In this document: positions 7,843-16,187 of the stretch, piece by piece
How the letters are laid out: each line of letters opens with the position of its first letter
How positions within the stretch are numbered: position 1 is the first letter of the stretch
Source of the DNA: Bacteroidota bacterium
GTDB taxonomy: Bacteria; Bacteroidota; Bacteroidia; Chitinophagales; Saprospiraceae
Assembly: GCA_020160935.1 (NCBI GenBank)
Contig: JAIUPL010000042.1
Span: 1 to 32,895 of the forward strand
Reading direction: 5' to 3'
Length of the DNA stretch: 32,895 nt
The notes under the pieces: model-generated
Database searches by the model: none
The model's input: the letters and a program-made list of their open reading frames with translations, nothing else
What the model was told of the DNA's origin: nothing
Made by a program: the position numbers and the translations under genes

Positions 7843-10194
7843 TTACCTCGTCACCATCAATTTGGCAAATGTATTTCCTACCCGGGCAATATACATGCCT
7901 GCTGGCCATTCTGAAACATTGATGGTATGAGAAGTGCTTGCCGGGGTTTCCAGCATCTGTTTACCATCAATACTACTTACCGTCAGGCGTGCGCCACGTG
8001 CGGACTCCTCCATGCGAATTTGTACGGTTTCAGTAGCCGGATTTGGCGAAATGTTCAATATTACCGTGCTGTTCTCCGGTGTTTCTGTGGCAGAAACGCT
8101 GTTTGTTGCATTGAATGTAGGCGCCTGAATGACGAAAGGGCCTGTTCCATTGGGCACCCGGGCATAGCCGAGGTCGGTGGTTTGCTGGCCGAAATTCAGC
8201 GTATCTACCCACTGCGATTGCGGATCGAGCAGATACAGTTGTTCGCCCGAAGCGGAGAGTTTGAAATTGCAATGCAACGGCCCTTGCTCCTGTTCTTCAT
8301 CGGCCCAAACGATCAGGTAACCATTGGCAGCGATGCTGGTCCCTGCCGGGAAAGCCCATTTGGTCAGGTTGGCGGGGTTGTCGGTCAGGTAATAACCGCT
8401 CAGGTCGACCGCCGCGCCGCTGGTGTTGTAGAGTTCAATCCAGTCGTCGAAATCGCCGTTTTCATCGCTGGCTGTGGTCGTGTTGGAAGCCATGACTTCA
8501 TTGATCACGACCGGACTGGAAGAGGTAGCGGCGTCGATGCCGAAATAAAACACATCGTGTTCGGCGCCTGTGGGCAGGTAGGTGCGGCTGCCGGCGGTAT
8601 TGTCGGCGATGGCTTCCACATAAAACCGCACCAGCGCACCCGCCTGAAAACCAGGCATTTGTGCGCCGTACACGCCGTCGTCGGCTGCGCCATCGTTGTG
8701 CTGGCCGTCGTCGAACATTTCCGTTTTTTCAAAATTACCGTATGCCTGCGGGGCGTAGTACAACCAGGCCGCGGCAGTATTGCTGCTTGCGCTCACGTTT
8801 ACCGTCGCCGTTTCTCCTGCCAGCGGATTGCCCCAGTCGCCTGCTGCGCTTTTCAGCACAGGATTTGAAATGACGGGGCCGATGGCAGCCATTTCAATGT
8901 TGGCCAGCAGGTTGTTGCGGTGATTGAGCACAAAATTGCGCAGCGTGGTTTTTTCAGTGTTGTACTGGTTTACAGAGTACAATTTTTTGGTGTCGGCCTG
9001 TACACCTGCATTGATCAAAGCGTCGTACTGGTCGATCAAGGGGTTGAAAGATGCAGGGTTTAACGCATCCTGGAGCAGCGTTCTGAAGTGCGCCAGGTAG
9101 CGCTGGCGAATGGATGGCACTGCCAGGAGGCGATTGAGCAGGGGATAGTTGACTTTATTGGCATTGTAAAAAGGACCCCAGTTGGCTGCATTGGTGGTCA
9201 TGGCACTGTTGCCGTCTACTTCCAGCGGCGTCAGACGCCCGGTTTCCGGGTCCCAGTAAATATAGTAGTCCATTTTTCCTTTAAACACATAACTGTCGTC
9301 GTCGGAAAACGCAATTTCAGTGGCCAGGAACCACAGGGTGCGGTCGAGGTCGAGCACTTCTCGTACGCGGGCTTCGAGGCTGTCGAGTGGCGTGTTGTTG
9401 AGCACGTCGCATACGTGTACGAGTTTATCCCAGGGATTTTCTACATGCGATGATTTAAGCGTGTAGTATTGCTGGTATTCCGTGGTATCCGAACCGAGGT
9501 AGTTGATGGCTGCGGTGCCATCGCCCCACATTGGGCCACCGCCGCCGCCGCCACCCGGGCCGCCACCTGTGGCGCCGTCGGGGCGATCGGCGCGCCAGCG
9601 TGCGCCGTCGTTGCTGAAAAACCATTCTTTCAGGTAATCGCCGTCGAGTTGTTGTACCTGCGGGTAAATGCCCCAACTTTCGCCATTGATAAACAGGTGT
9701 ACGTACGAGGCTTTGGATGCCGGAACATGCCTGCGAATCTGGTGCAGATACGCTACTTCACGCATGAATGAAGCATCCTGGAAACAGTTGTTGAGGTTGA
9801 CGGTGCTGTATCCTTGCAGGTTCTGATCGGGGTGCAGGTAATCGAGCGTAATGTTAAACGATTTTTTTTGCGAAGTACCACTTTGGGAGTAAGACGTCTG
9901 TCCCTTGAAACGAACGCCTACATCCGGAAATGTATCGCCATCGACAATCAGGGTGGCCGGAATGTCGGTGTGCGAACTGTAATTTGTGGTCATTTGCTGC
10001 CAGTAATTGCTTTGCGAAAACCACAATTCGTAGGTACGAATCACAGACTCGTCGAACAAGCCTTCCGATGCGGTGCCGTCGGTAATGAGCAGGTGATCGG
10101 CTGGGGAAAGGTGCATAGTAGGCGGTACATCCTGTGCATACAAGGACGATGCAAACAAGACCAGCGCAGTAAAAATGGTACAGATTTCTTTCAT
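7843..10194 (-). CDS. CotH kinase-family protein with lamin-tail domain and T9SS sorting signal
   Basis: This 783-residue secreted protein has a signal peptide (ending SLYA before QDVPP). A CotH-like region (about 50-430) includes VHLFINGESWGIYPQVQQLDG and YIYWDPETGRLTPLEVDGN, matching the ligand loop and acidic catalytic patch of CotH protein kinases. It is followed by an Ig-like segment (about 450-555), a lamin-tail domain (about 560-690, VVINEVMASN ... DDWIELYNTSG) and a C-terminal T9SS type A sorting domain starting ISPNPATETV and ending FAKLMVTR. The CotH region is interrupted by a Gly-rich insert (GATGGGPGGGGGGGPMWGDG) not usual in the core family. By analogy with CotH it may phosphorylate a surface protein, but the substrate is unknown. 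It is a monocistronic unit with an intrinsic terminator. Confidence 0.88.
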   Translation of the reverse strand: MKEICTIFTALVLFASSLYAQDVPPTMHLSPADHLLITDGTASEGLFDESVIRTYELWFSQSNYWQQMTTNYSSHTDIPATLIVDGDTFPDVGVRFKGQTSYSQSGTSQKKSFNITLDYLHPDQNLQGYSTVNLNNCFQDASFMREVAYLHQIRRHVPASKASYVHLFINGESWGIYPQVQQLDGDYLKEWFFSNDGARWRADRPDGATGGGPGGGGGGGPMWGDGTAAINYLGSDTTEYQQYYTLKSSHVENPWDKLVHVCDVLNNTPLDSLEARVREVLDLDRTLWFLATEIAFSDDDSYVFKGKMDYYIYWDPETGRLTPLEVDGNSAMTTNAANWGPFYNANKVNYPLLNRLLAVPSIRQRYLAHFRTLLQDALNPASFNPLIDQYDALINAGVQADTKKLYSVNQYNTEKTTLRNFVLNHRNNLLANIEMAAIGPVISNPVLKSAAGDWGNPLAGETATVNVSASSNTAAAWLYYAPQAYGNFEKTEMFDDGQHNDGAADDGVYGAQMPGFQAGALVRFYVEAIADNTAGSRTYLPTGAEHDVFYFGIDAATSSSPVVINEVMASNTTTASDENGDFDDWIELYNTSGAAVDLSGYYLTDNPANLTKWAFPAGTSIAANGYLIVWADEEQEQGPLHCNFKLSASGEQLYLLDPQSQWVDTLNFGQQTTDLGYARVPNGTGPFVIQAPTFNATNSVSATETPENSTVILNISPNPATETVQIRMEESARGARLTVSSIDGKQMLETPASTSHTINVSEWPAGMYIARVGNTFAKLMVTR

Positions 10195-10275
10195 GGTATT
10201 GGAAAATGAACAATTAAGAGGGCGAACTCGCTTTAAAGCGGATTAGACGCATGCCAGGGTAAATGGTTTAGGCAG

Positions 10276-10283
10276 CAAAGTTA
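10276..10283 (-). promoter_or_regulatory. Candidate -7 promoter element of the CotH-family gene
   Basis: The minus strand reads TAACTTTG, a match to the Bacteroidota -7 consensus TAnnTTTG, 82 bp upstream of the ATG. No convincing -33 TTTG was found at the usual spacing. Confidence 0.3.
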
Positions 10284-10341
10284 ATGGCAGCGGGTACAAC
10301 TTGATGGTCAGGAAATGACACTTCCGGCTGTTTCGGTCCAC

Positions 10342-10387
10342 TACCAAAAAACAGTGCCTCTGTTTGCCAAGGCAACAGAGGCACTGC
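10342..10387 (-). terminator. Intrinsic terminator of the His-rich lipoprotein gene
   Basis: CAGTGCCTCTGTTTGCC (10352-10368) pairs with GGCAACAGAGGCACTG (10371-10386) with one bulged base and a two-base loop. On the minus strand it is followed by six T. It lies 31 bp after the stop codon at 10418. Confidence 0.85.
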
Positions 10388-10417
10388 AAGTGTTTGGGTT
10401 TTCACACCCCGTTGTAA

Positions 10418-10798
10418 TTAGTGGCCGCCGCCATGACCACCATGACCACCGTGACCGCCACCGTGTGGGCCGCCTTGTGGACCGCCGTGCGGGATTGTAT
10501 CATGTGGTACGTGACCCAGTGAGTCTGGATGCTGGTGTCCCAGGCTGTCGAGCGGGAAATGTGGGTGACCGTGATGGCCGATGCTGTCGTGCCACAGGCT
10601 GTCGAGATGCTGATGTCCCAGGCTGTCCAGCGGGTGGTGCCCCAGAGAGTCGCAGTGGTGCGTGTTGGTGCTGTCACCACGCTCGGAAGTCGAGTAGGAT
10701 ACAGATGTTCCAGTCAGTTCATTGGGAGAAAATGCTTCCTTTTGGCAGGAGTAGGCGATCAGAGCCAGTACGGCAACAAAAAACAACGTTTGTTTCAT
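10418..10798 (-). CDS. Histidine/glycine-rich lipoprotein
   Basis: This 126-residue protein starts with a lipoprotein signal (MKQTLFFVAVLALIAYSC, lipobox IAYSC, lipidated Cys18). Residues from about 47 onward hold six repeats of the form DS(L/I)(G/W)H separated by short His/Pro spacers, and the C-terminal 25 residues are almost only Gly and His. In all 21 of 126 residues are His, and a free Cys follows a His pair (THHCDSLGH). Such composition is typical of metal-buffering proteins (Zn, Ni, Cu), but no named family is recognised. It lies downstream of the ECF sigma/anti-sigma pair on the same strand, separated by a 145-bp inverted repeat, and has its own terminator. It may belong to the regulon of that sigma factor. 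Confidence 0.8.
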   Translation of the reverse strand: MKQTLFFVAVLALIAYSCQKEAFSPNELTGTSVSYSTSERGDSTNTHHCDSLGHHPLDSLGHQHLDSLWHDSIGHHGHPHFPLDSLGHQHPDSLGHVPHDTIPHGGPQGGPHGGGHGGHGGHGGGH

Positions 10799-10895
10799 GA
10801 AAACTGGTAATTAGAAAGATGTTTGTTGCAAGCGAAATTGCTTTGTTACACCATACGGGAATTTGGTTGCGGGGGTTGCGTGGCATTGCGAATTA

Positions 10896-11040
10896 GTTAT
10901 TAAGTTATTGGTTAATAAGTTATTTGGGTTGGTTAGGGGCCATCTGCACATATGTTTGGCGTCCATTTTTGTATGGCCAAACATATGTGCAGATGGCCCC
11001 TAACCACCCCAAATAACTTAATAACCAATAACTTAATAAC
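10896..11040. repeat. Large inverted repeat (element B), 65-bp arms
   Basis: Arms 10896-10960 and 10976-11040 are reverse complements over 65 bp with two mismatches (A/T at arm position 20, T/G at 34), separated by a 15-bp loop. The outer part contains repeated TTATTAAG/GGTTA words. It begins 4 bp after the stop codon of the anti-sigma-like gene. Flanks lack a T-tract. Confidence 0.95.
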
Positions 11041-11044
11041 CCAA

Positions 11045-12583
11045 TCAGAGGATTTTGTACTGCAATCCCGCCTGCACCATCACCGAGTTAAACATCGCAT
11101 CTGAAGAAGCAAAATCGCGCATATAATCGGCGCCGATCCCAAAAATCCAGCGGTGGGTATCATACTGTAACCCAATGCCGGCCCGCCAGACTTTGTTCAA
11201 ATCCTGCGCCAAGGCCTTTTCAGCCTGATAACGTATTTCCGGATCATGCATGGGGCCTCCATGCGGCTGTTCTTCATAGGTGTAGGTGATCAACTGTGGG
11301 TCGATATGCACCCAGGTATGGGCTATGTGAACGCTGGGGCGCACAGGGAAGTGCAGAGGCACTGAATATTGAAGGCCAAAAGACAACAGTCGCTGGCGTT
11401 GTGTGCTTTCCACCTTTACCAGTTGATCGTCCTGTCCGGGGCCGCCATGTGGACCAGGGCCAGGGTGGTGGGGGTGAAAACGCGGTACAAATTTCGTGGT
11501 ATTGATATCGAAACGGAGCCAATTGGCATCTGTGGTGAGCGAAAATTGATTCCAGAACCGCCAGGCAGCAGAAATGCCCTGCCCCTGGAGTACCGAAACG
11601 CCATCCTCTCCGGGCATCGCAAAACCGCGAAAAATTTGAGCGCCAGCCCGCAGGCGGGAGTAGGTTTTAGGCGCTTTGGGCGGTTCGAGGGCCAATGTTT
11701 TTGATGCCTGTAGGGTGTCCGTGTGCGCAGCCACAGGCGGGAGAAGCGCTTCTTTGTGGAGGGCAACCGTGTCTTTTATGGTTGTTTGCGCAGTGTCGAC
11801 GACCGTGGATTTAAGTGGCGCCTGGGCGGTTGCCGTGCTGTCTATGGCAGTCGGAAGGCCTGGAACAGCCGGCTCAGTATCGGATGTGATTGCCGAACCG
11901 CTATTTTCCGGGGCCGTGGTGCGATTTTCAGTATTTTGCTGCTCTGTTTTTTCCTGAACAGGAGTGCTGTCTTGCCCCTTGGCGGGTATAGCAATGTTTT
12001 GTTGTGCAATTTCAGAAGACTTGTTCTGCGCTCGGGCTTCCGGGGCGGCAGGAGCGCCAGTGCGTCGTTGGGACTGTTTTTGCGCTACACGGTTCTCATT
12101 TCTGTGTTGTCCTGGGGCCGTTTTTTTCGTTCCGGGCGTTGCGCTGATCTGCTCGTTTGTGATCTTGCGTGTGCGGGTATTGGGAGATAAGTCCTCTTGT
12201 TGGGGTTCTTTTTTAGCGTTTACTGTATTTTTAGCGGATGGCGTGCTTTCAGATGGAAGTGAGAGGGCGGTAGATTCGGTATGGGAGGCTTCCGTTTTTA
12301 AGGGCAGGTGTTCAGGTGCGGCGGGCAGGCTGCTCGTTTGCACAATTTCTTCGAGCCGCCGGTTTTCCTGTTTCAGTTTGAGCACTTTCCAGGCCAGCAC
12401 ACCGGCTGTGACGGCAGCGGCCAGCGCGGCGATTTTCCAGTATTTCAGGTAGGAATGATGGGTGATTCCGCCGTCATCGAACGCATCGAGCCGTTTGGAA
12501 ACCATTTTCCAGTTCTTGTTACGTCGGGGGAAAGGTTGCTCTTCATCGAGTTTTTCCCTGAATAAATTGTCAAAATCACTCAT
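11045..12583 (-). CDS. Anti-sigma-like transmembrane protein with outer-membrane beta-barrel-like C-terminus
   Basis: This 512-residue protein overlaps the preceding sigma-factor gene by 4 bp (ATGA), so the two are translationally coupled. Residues 1-48 are a charged, probably cytoplasmic segment; 49-66 are a transmembrane helix (KIAALAAAVTAGVLAW); 67-85 look like a short coiled coil. Residues about 86-305 are a Thr/Ser/Pro/Glu/Gln-rich linker, and about 308-512 have alternating beta-strand patterns like a small porin-type domain (ending VMVQAGLQYKIL). Position and N-terminus indicate an anti-sigma factor; fusion to a barrel-like C-terminus is a Bacteroidota arrangement. Two predicted loops are His/Pro/Gly-rich (HPHHPGPGPHGGPG near 370-384, EQPHGGPMHDPE near 438-449) and resemble the tail of the downstream His-rich lipoprotein. 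This suggests one envelope-sensing unit, possibly metal-responsive (inference). Confidence 0.75.
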   Translation of the reverse strand: MSDFDNLFREKLDEEQPFPRRNKNWKMVSKRLDAFDDGGITHHSYLKYWKIAALAAAVTAGVLAWKVLKLKQENRRLEEIVQTSSLPAAPEHLPLKTEASHTESTALSLPSESTPSAKNTVNAKKEPQQEDLSPNTRTRKITNEQISATPGTKKTAPGQHRNENRVAQKQSQRRTGAPAAPEARAQNKSSEIAQQNIAIPAKGQDSTPVQEKTEQQNTENRTTAPENSGSAITSDTEPAVPGLPTAIDSTATAQAPLKSTVVDTAQTTIKDTVALHKEALLPPVAAHTDTLQASKTLALEPPKAPKTYSRLRAGAQIFRGFAMPGEDGVSVLQGQGISAAWRFWNQFSLTTDANWLRFDINTTKFVPRFHPHHPGPGPHGGPGQDDQLVKVESTQRQRLLSFGLQYSVPLHFPVRPSVHIAHTWVHIDPQLITYTYEEQPHGGPMHDPEIRYQAEKALAQDLNKVWRAGIGLQYDTHRWIFGIGADYMRDFASSDAMFNSVMVQAGLQYKIL

Positions 12584-13137
12584 GCTTTCCTTGAAAATTC
12601 AAAATCGTTGGAAAAGAATGCTTTCAAATGCTGTCTGGCACGGGCCAAATTTGATTTGGATGCGCCTACGGAGATATGGAGGGAAGCAGATATTTCCTCA
12701 TGGGAAAATCCATCTACCACAAACATATTAAACACAGTTCGGTACGCGGGAGGCAAACGATCGAGCATGGCCATAATCTGTTCGCGCGTCAGCGATTCGA
12801 TGATGCCCTGATCGCTTTCAGAATCGTGCCAGGGCTGGATTTCGGTTGTTTGCAAGGTATGCAAATCAGATCGAAAATGGTCGATTGCAGTATTAATCAC
12901 TACCCTGCGCAGCCAGAATCGGAAGGGTTGAACGCCGGTGTACAAATGGATTTTGCTGAAAACCTTGAAGAAAGCGTCGCTTACCACCTCTTCGGCCGAT
13001 TCTACATGCCCGGTATAACGACGGGCAATCGTCATGGCATAGTTGTAAAACTGAGCAAACAGCCTTTGCTGGCTCGCCCGTTTGTTCTGACGGCAACCTT
13101 CAATGAGTTCTTCTAACTGCACATCTTTTTCTTCCAT
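12580..13137 (-). CDS. RNA polymerase sigma factor, ECF subfamily
   Basis: This 185-residue protein has region 2 at about 20-95 (FAQFYNYAMTIARRYTGH, EEVVSDAFFKVFSKI, FRFWLRRVVINTAIDHFRSD) and region 4 at about 115-175 (LTREQIMAMLDRLPPAYRTV, then GFSHEEISASLHISVGASKS, the DNA-binding helix-turn-helix). It directs RNA polymerase to a dedicated set of promoters and is expected to be held by the anti-sigma-like protein encoded immediately downstream (4-bp overlap). The 203-bp region upstream, shared with the 3' end of dnaA, shows no TAnnTTTG promoter word, so an autoregulated ECF promoter is likely there. Size and domain order are normal for the family. Confidence 0.92.
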   Translation of the reverse strand: MEEKDVQLEELIEGCRQNKRASQQRLFAQFYNYAMTIARRYTGHVESAEEVVSDAFFKVFSKIHLYTGVQPFRFWLRRVVINTAIDHFRSDLHTLQTTEIQPWHDSESDQGIIESLTREQIMAMLDRLPPAYRTVFNMFVVDGFSHEEISASLHISVGASKSNLARARQHLKAFFSNDFEFSRKA

Positions 13138-13340
13138 GTACTAGACGGATGGAATGTAGCGCGGGTTGCGTGCAAGGTGAATTTTGCAGATGGATAAATA
13201 TGCCTGCGCAGTAAGAGTGACAGGTCATGCGTGCAAATAACGCTGGTATTGCCAGATAACGATATGAGTGAGGTGTAATCTTTCGTCGATAGAAGACAAA
13301 TGGATGTATTGGTAAGGAAAAGGGTGGTTTAAACAAGCAA

Positions 13341-14774
13341 TCAGGTGTTGAGGCTCATTTTGAGTTTTTTCTCCACTTCCTCCACCGTGTCCTTGAAAAT
13401 CATGTCGGTATCCATCATGTCCTGCACGGCCTTGCAGGAGTAAATCACTGTGCTGTGGTCGCGGCCGCCAAATTGTTCGCCGATGGATTTCAGCGATTTA
13501 TTGGTGAGTTTTTTGGCCAGGTACATGGAGAGTTGGCGGGCAATCACAATGTTGCGTTTGCGCGTTTCGTGGTGCAGTTTGTCCACCGGCACCTTGAAAT
13601 GTTCGGCAACCAGTTGCTGGATAAATTCGACGGTGATTTCCTTGTTGATCGTTGTCACGAAGTTGCGAATCACCTCTTTAGCCAATTCCATGTCCACATC
13701 GCGGCGGATCAGGGTGCTTTGGGCGAGCAGGGACACCATCACGCCTTCCAGTTCGCGAATGTTGTTTTTGATATTGTAGCAAATGAACTCCAGTACGTCG
13801 CTTGGAATATCAACGCCTTCGCCTTCCATTTTGGCTTCCAGAATAGCCATGCGCGTTTCGAGGTCGGGCGCTTGCAGGTCGGCGCTCAAGCCCCATTTGA
13901 AACGGGAAATGAGGCGATCTTCCATGCCTTCGAGGTCTTTCGGCGCACGGTCGGACGTCAGGATGATCTGCTTGCCGTTCTGGTGTAACTGATTGAAAAT
14001 GTGGAAGAAAATTTCCTGGGTTTTTTGTTTTCCGGAAATAAACTGGATATCGTCGATGATCAGCACATCCACCATCTGGTAGAAATTCACAAAATCATTG
14101 ACCGAGTTGTTTTTGATTGCCTGAATGATCTGGTTGGTAAATTTTTCGGCCGACACGTACAGTACGGCTTTCGAATCCATCTTGCTGATGATGTCGTTGC
14201 CGATGGCTTGAGCCAGGTGGGTTTTGCCCAGACCTACATCGCCGAAGATAAACAGCGGGTTGAAAGCCGTACCGCCCGGTTTTTTGGCAATGGCCAGGCC
14301 TGCATTGCGTGCCAGGCGGTTGCAATCTCCTTCGATAAAATTGTCGAACACATAATTCGGGTTGAGTTGCGGATCAACCTTGATGCGTTTGATACCCGGA
14401 ATGATGAACGGGTTTTTGATCATCTCCGCGTCGAATACGCCCGGCACCGGCGCATTGTCTTTGTCGGATGAAGGTTTGGTGTCCATTTTGGCTGCCCCGC
14501 TTTTTACAGGCTCCTGAACGCCCTGTTCGGGAATATGGTATAGCAAGCGGCCGCGCTCGCCCAGTTCCTGGCGAATGCTTTTTTTGAGCAGTTGTACATA
14601 ATGCTCTTCAAGCCATTCGAAAAAGAACTTGTTGGGCACCTGTATCGTAAGTACATCATTGTCTAAATGAACCGGTTTGATCGGTTCAAACCAGGTCTTG
14701 AAACTCTGCGGGCTTACATTTTTTTTGATAGTATGGAGACAATCGTCCCATACCATCCGGCTGTCTCTTGTCAT
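13341..14774 (-). CDS. dnaA: Chromosomal replication initiator protein DnaA
   Basis: This 477-residue DnaA starts at the ATG 14774; Met7 is an alternative. Domain I (about 1-85) contains VSPQSFKTWFEPIKPVHLD. A short linker is followed by the AAA+ domain with Walker A GDVGLGKT (178-185) and Walker B VLIIDDIQF, and domain IV contains the DnaA-box-reading signature GGRDHSTVIYSC. It binds DnaA boxes with ATP and melts the origin. Length is normal for Bacteroidota. No dnaN or gyrase gene lies beside it in the window; that separation is common in this phylum. The upstream region is an unusual AT-rich non-coding stretch described separately. Confidence 0.97.
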   Translation of the reverse strand: MTRDSRMVWDDCLHTIKKNVSPQSFKTWFEPIKPVHLDNDVLTIQVPNKFFFEWLEEHYVQLLKKSIRQELGERGRLLYHIPEQGVQEPVKSGAAKMDTKPSSDKDNAPVPGVFDAEMIKNPFIIPGIKRIKVDPQLNPNYVFDNFIEGDCNRLARNAGLAIAKKPGGTAFNPLFIFGDVGLGKTHLAQAIGNDIISKMDSKAVLYVSAEKFTNQIIQAIKNNSVNDFVNFYQMVDVLIIDDIQFISGKQKTQEIFFHIFNQLHQNGKQIILTSDRAPKDLEGMEDRLISRFKWGLSADLQAPDLETRMAILEAKMEGEGVDIPSDVLEFICYNIKNNIRELEGVMVSLLAQSTLIRRDVDMELAKEVIRNFVTTINKEITVEFIQQLVAEHFKVPVDKLHHETRKRNIVIARQLSMYLAKKLTNKSLKSIGEQFGGRDHSTVIYSCKAVQDMMDTDMIFKDTVEEVEKKLKMSLNT

Positions 14775-15360
14775 ACCTGATGGGACATTTGGAAATGGGC
14801 TAACCCAGACTTACATTTTGAATTTTTGTGCCTGCTTGGTCGAAACAGGGTGACAAAGATTGCTAAACTATTTGGAAGGCAGCAGGATTTTTCGACTTTT
14901 TCGACAAAAAAAATTTGAAAGTTATTTTAAAATTTTTTGTGTTTTAAACAAGTCGAAAAATGCAGTTAAGTCGAAAAAAGATTCGTTTTGGTTTTTTTGG
15001 TCATTTGGCAATAAATTAAAAAAATGGTACATTGTTTTTAATCCAAATCAGTTTTTAGGGTTTTATTTTTGGTTATTCCAAAATTTTCAAATTTTATTTA
15101 TTTGCTTGCAGGCGATCAATTAATGCCCGTATTGACTTCCTGATTTGCGTATGTCATTGTGGTTCAGGCAAAAAGGAGGTCGAAAATTTGTTTTAAAATT
15201 GGACATGGCAGGTTGTCGTGCCGGCAAAACTGCTTTGCACAGAAGCCTCCAAGAGCACATGATTTTTTCGCCGATTTGCTGAAATTATATTGTTATAAAA
15301 GGGCAGAAAATCCCAATCGCAACGTAATCAACACGTTATCTATAGCGCAATTTGCAGGAT
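14775..15360. other. AT-rich non-coding region upstream of dnaA (possible origin or dnaA control region)
   Basis: This 586-bp stretch holds no convincing gene; the frames present encode low-complexity Phe/Lys/Asn sequence. It is far more AT-rich than the flanking genes. An 11-bp word AAGTCGAAAAA occurs four times within 91 bp (see repeats at 14888-14978). No perfect TTATCCACA DnaA box was seen; TTATCTATA near 15335 is a two-mismatch relative. It may carry the dnaA promoter and possibly oriC, but position alone is weak evidence in this phylum. Confidence 0.35.
14888..14978. repeat. Four copies of AAGTCGAAAAA upstream of dnaA
   Basis: Copies lie at 14888-14898 (reverse), 14897-14907 (reverse, one mismatch, overlapping the first), 14950-14960 and 14968-14978 (forward). 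Two overlapping reverse copies face two forward copies spaced 18 bp apart. This arrangement looks like protein-binding sites near the dnaA start. Confidence 0.5.
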
Positions 15361-15882
15361 TTAAAAGAGTTGTCCGGCTTCGGTGCGAATGGCGACGATG
15401 GCACGTTGCAGCGGTGTTGCAGGCATCTGATCGATGGCTTGCAAGAGGCTGCTGACCAGTTCATCGGCGTTGCTGTCGGCAGGGAGGTCAGAAGCCGTCT
15501 GACTGACAAAAGCGAGGGTCTCATTTTTGGCCAGCGTAATGATCTGCCAGAGCGTTTCGGACACATACAACTGCTGCGAAGTATTGTGATCGAATTCCTG
15601 GTTGATACTCAGCATGAGTGCGCCGCGCAAATCGCCAGTCGTCATACCCGGCATCCGAATACGCAGCAGGGTGCTGGGTATGCCGGCGCGGTCGCACAGC
15701 AGCGTGAGCCGCTCGTAGGCCTGAAGGCGGAGCGGCAACGTGGTTTTGAGCGATTCGGTGCGCTGAATGGCTCTTTCGTAGCGTAGCCGGTCATCGAGGT
15801 ATAGTTTGAGCAGAAAATAAGCCGTGGCAAACACCACCAGAGAAGGAATCGTGTATTTCAGCAGTTCCAGAAAAAGTTCCAT
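15361..15882 (-). CDS. Small single-span membrane protein, unknown function
   Basis: I choose the ATG at 15882 (173 residues) because the protein then begins MELFLELLKYTIPSLVVFAT, an N-terminal transmembrane helix; the longer frame adds a basic stretch with no support. The rest is a soluble helical region with a charged segment (YLDDRLRYERAIQRTESLK), LRLQAYERLTLLCDRAG and a conserved-looking middle SINQEFDHNTSQQLYVSETLWQ (abridged in sense). It resembles a widespread Bacteroidota hypothetical protein with one membrane anchor; I do not recognise a function. It is divergent from the A-type Fe-S carrier gene. Confidence 0.75.
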   Translation of the reverse strand: MELFLELLKYTIPSLVVFATAYFLLKLYLDDRLRYERAIQRTESLKTTLPLRLQAYERLTLLCDRAGIPSTLLRIRMPGMTTGDLRGALMLSINQEFDHNTSQQLYVSETLWQIITLAKNETLAFVSQTASDLPADSNADELVSSLLQAIDQMPATPLQRAIVAIRTEAGQLF

Positions 15883-15920
15883 AATTCGGTTGTTGAGCGC
15901 CCTTGTTTTCAGGCGGGCGG

Positions 15921-15928
15921 CAAAGGTA
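15921..15928 (-). promoter_or_regulatory. Candidate -7 element of the small membrane protein gene
   Basis: The minus strand reads TACCTTTG (consensus TAnnTTTG) 38 bp upstream of the ATG at 15882. No clear -33 element was found. Confidence 0.3.
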
Positions 15929-15945
15929 AGCGGAGCCGTAAACAT

Positions 15946-15981
15946 TTTTGTGCTTCCATTGGTTTTAGTGGCGTACTTTTG
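15946..15981 (+). promoter_or_regulatory. Candidate promoter of the Fe-S carrier gene
   Basis: TTTTG at 15946-15950 and TACTTTTG at 15974-15981 match the Bacteroidota -33/-7 pattern with a 23-bp spacer. Transcription would start near 15988, so the whole of inverted repeat C would lie in the 5' untranslated region of the gene at 16215. Confidence 0.4.
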
Positions 15982-15993
15982 TAGTGAGATTAT

Positions 15994-16187
15994 GTGTTTT
16001 GGTGTTTTGGTGGGCTTCGCGCTTGGGGTTGAGTTAGAGGTTGAGAAGTTGAGGGTTGAGCACCTTCAGCATTTAACTTCGAAAATGCCTTTGGGATTCA
16101 AGACAGGAATTGCTCAACCCTCAACCACTCAACTTCTCAACCTCTAACTCAACCCCAAGCGCGAAGCCCACCAAAACACCAAAACAC
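15994..16187. repeat. Large inverted repeat (element C) between divergent genes
   Basis: Left arm 15994-16062 and right arm 16111-16187 are reverse complements over about 68 bp, with one 8-bp insertion (a TGGTTGAG duplication in the right arm). The inner part of the arms is built from GTTGAG words and the outer from GTTTTGGT words. The 48-bp centre is unique sequence. It ends 27 bp before the start of the Fe-S carrier gene. Confidence 0.93.

Noticed and set aside
13138-13340. tRNA or small RNA between dnaA and the sigma gene
   Set aside because: No cloverleaf, no TTCRA arm and no CCA-like end; nothing beyond spacer seen.
14860-15123. 87-codon frame in the AT-rich region
   Set aside because: Phe/Lys/Asn low complexity with no ribosome-binding or family signal; best seen as non-coding.
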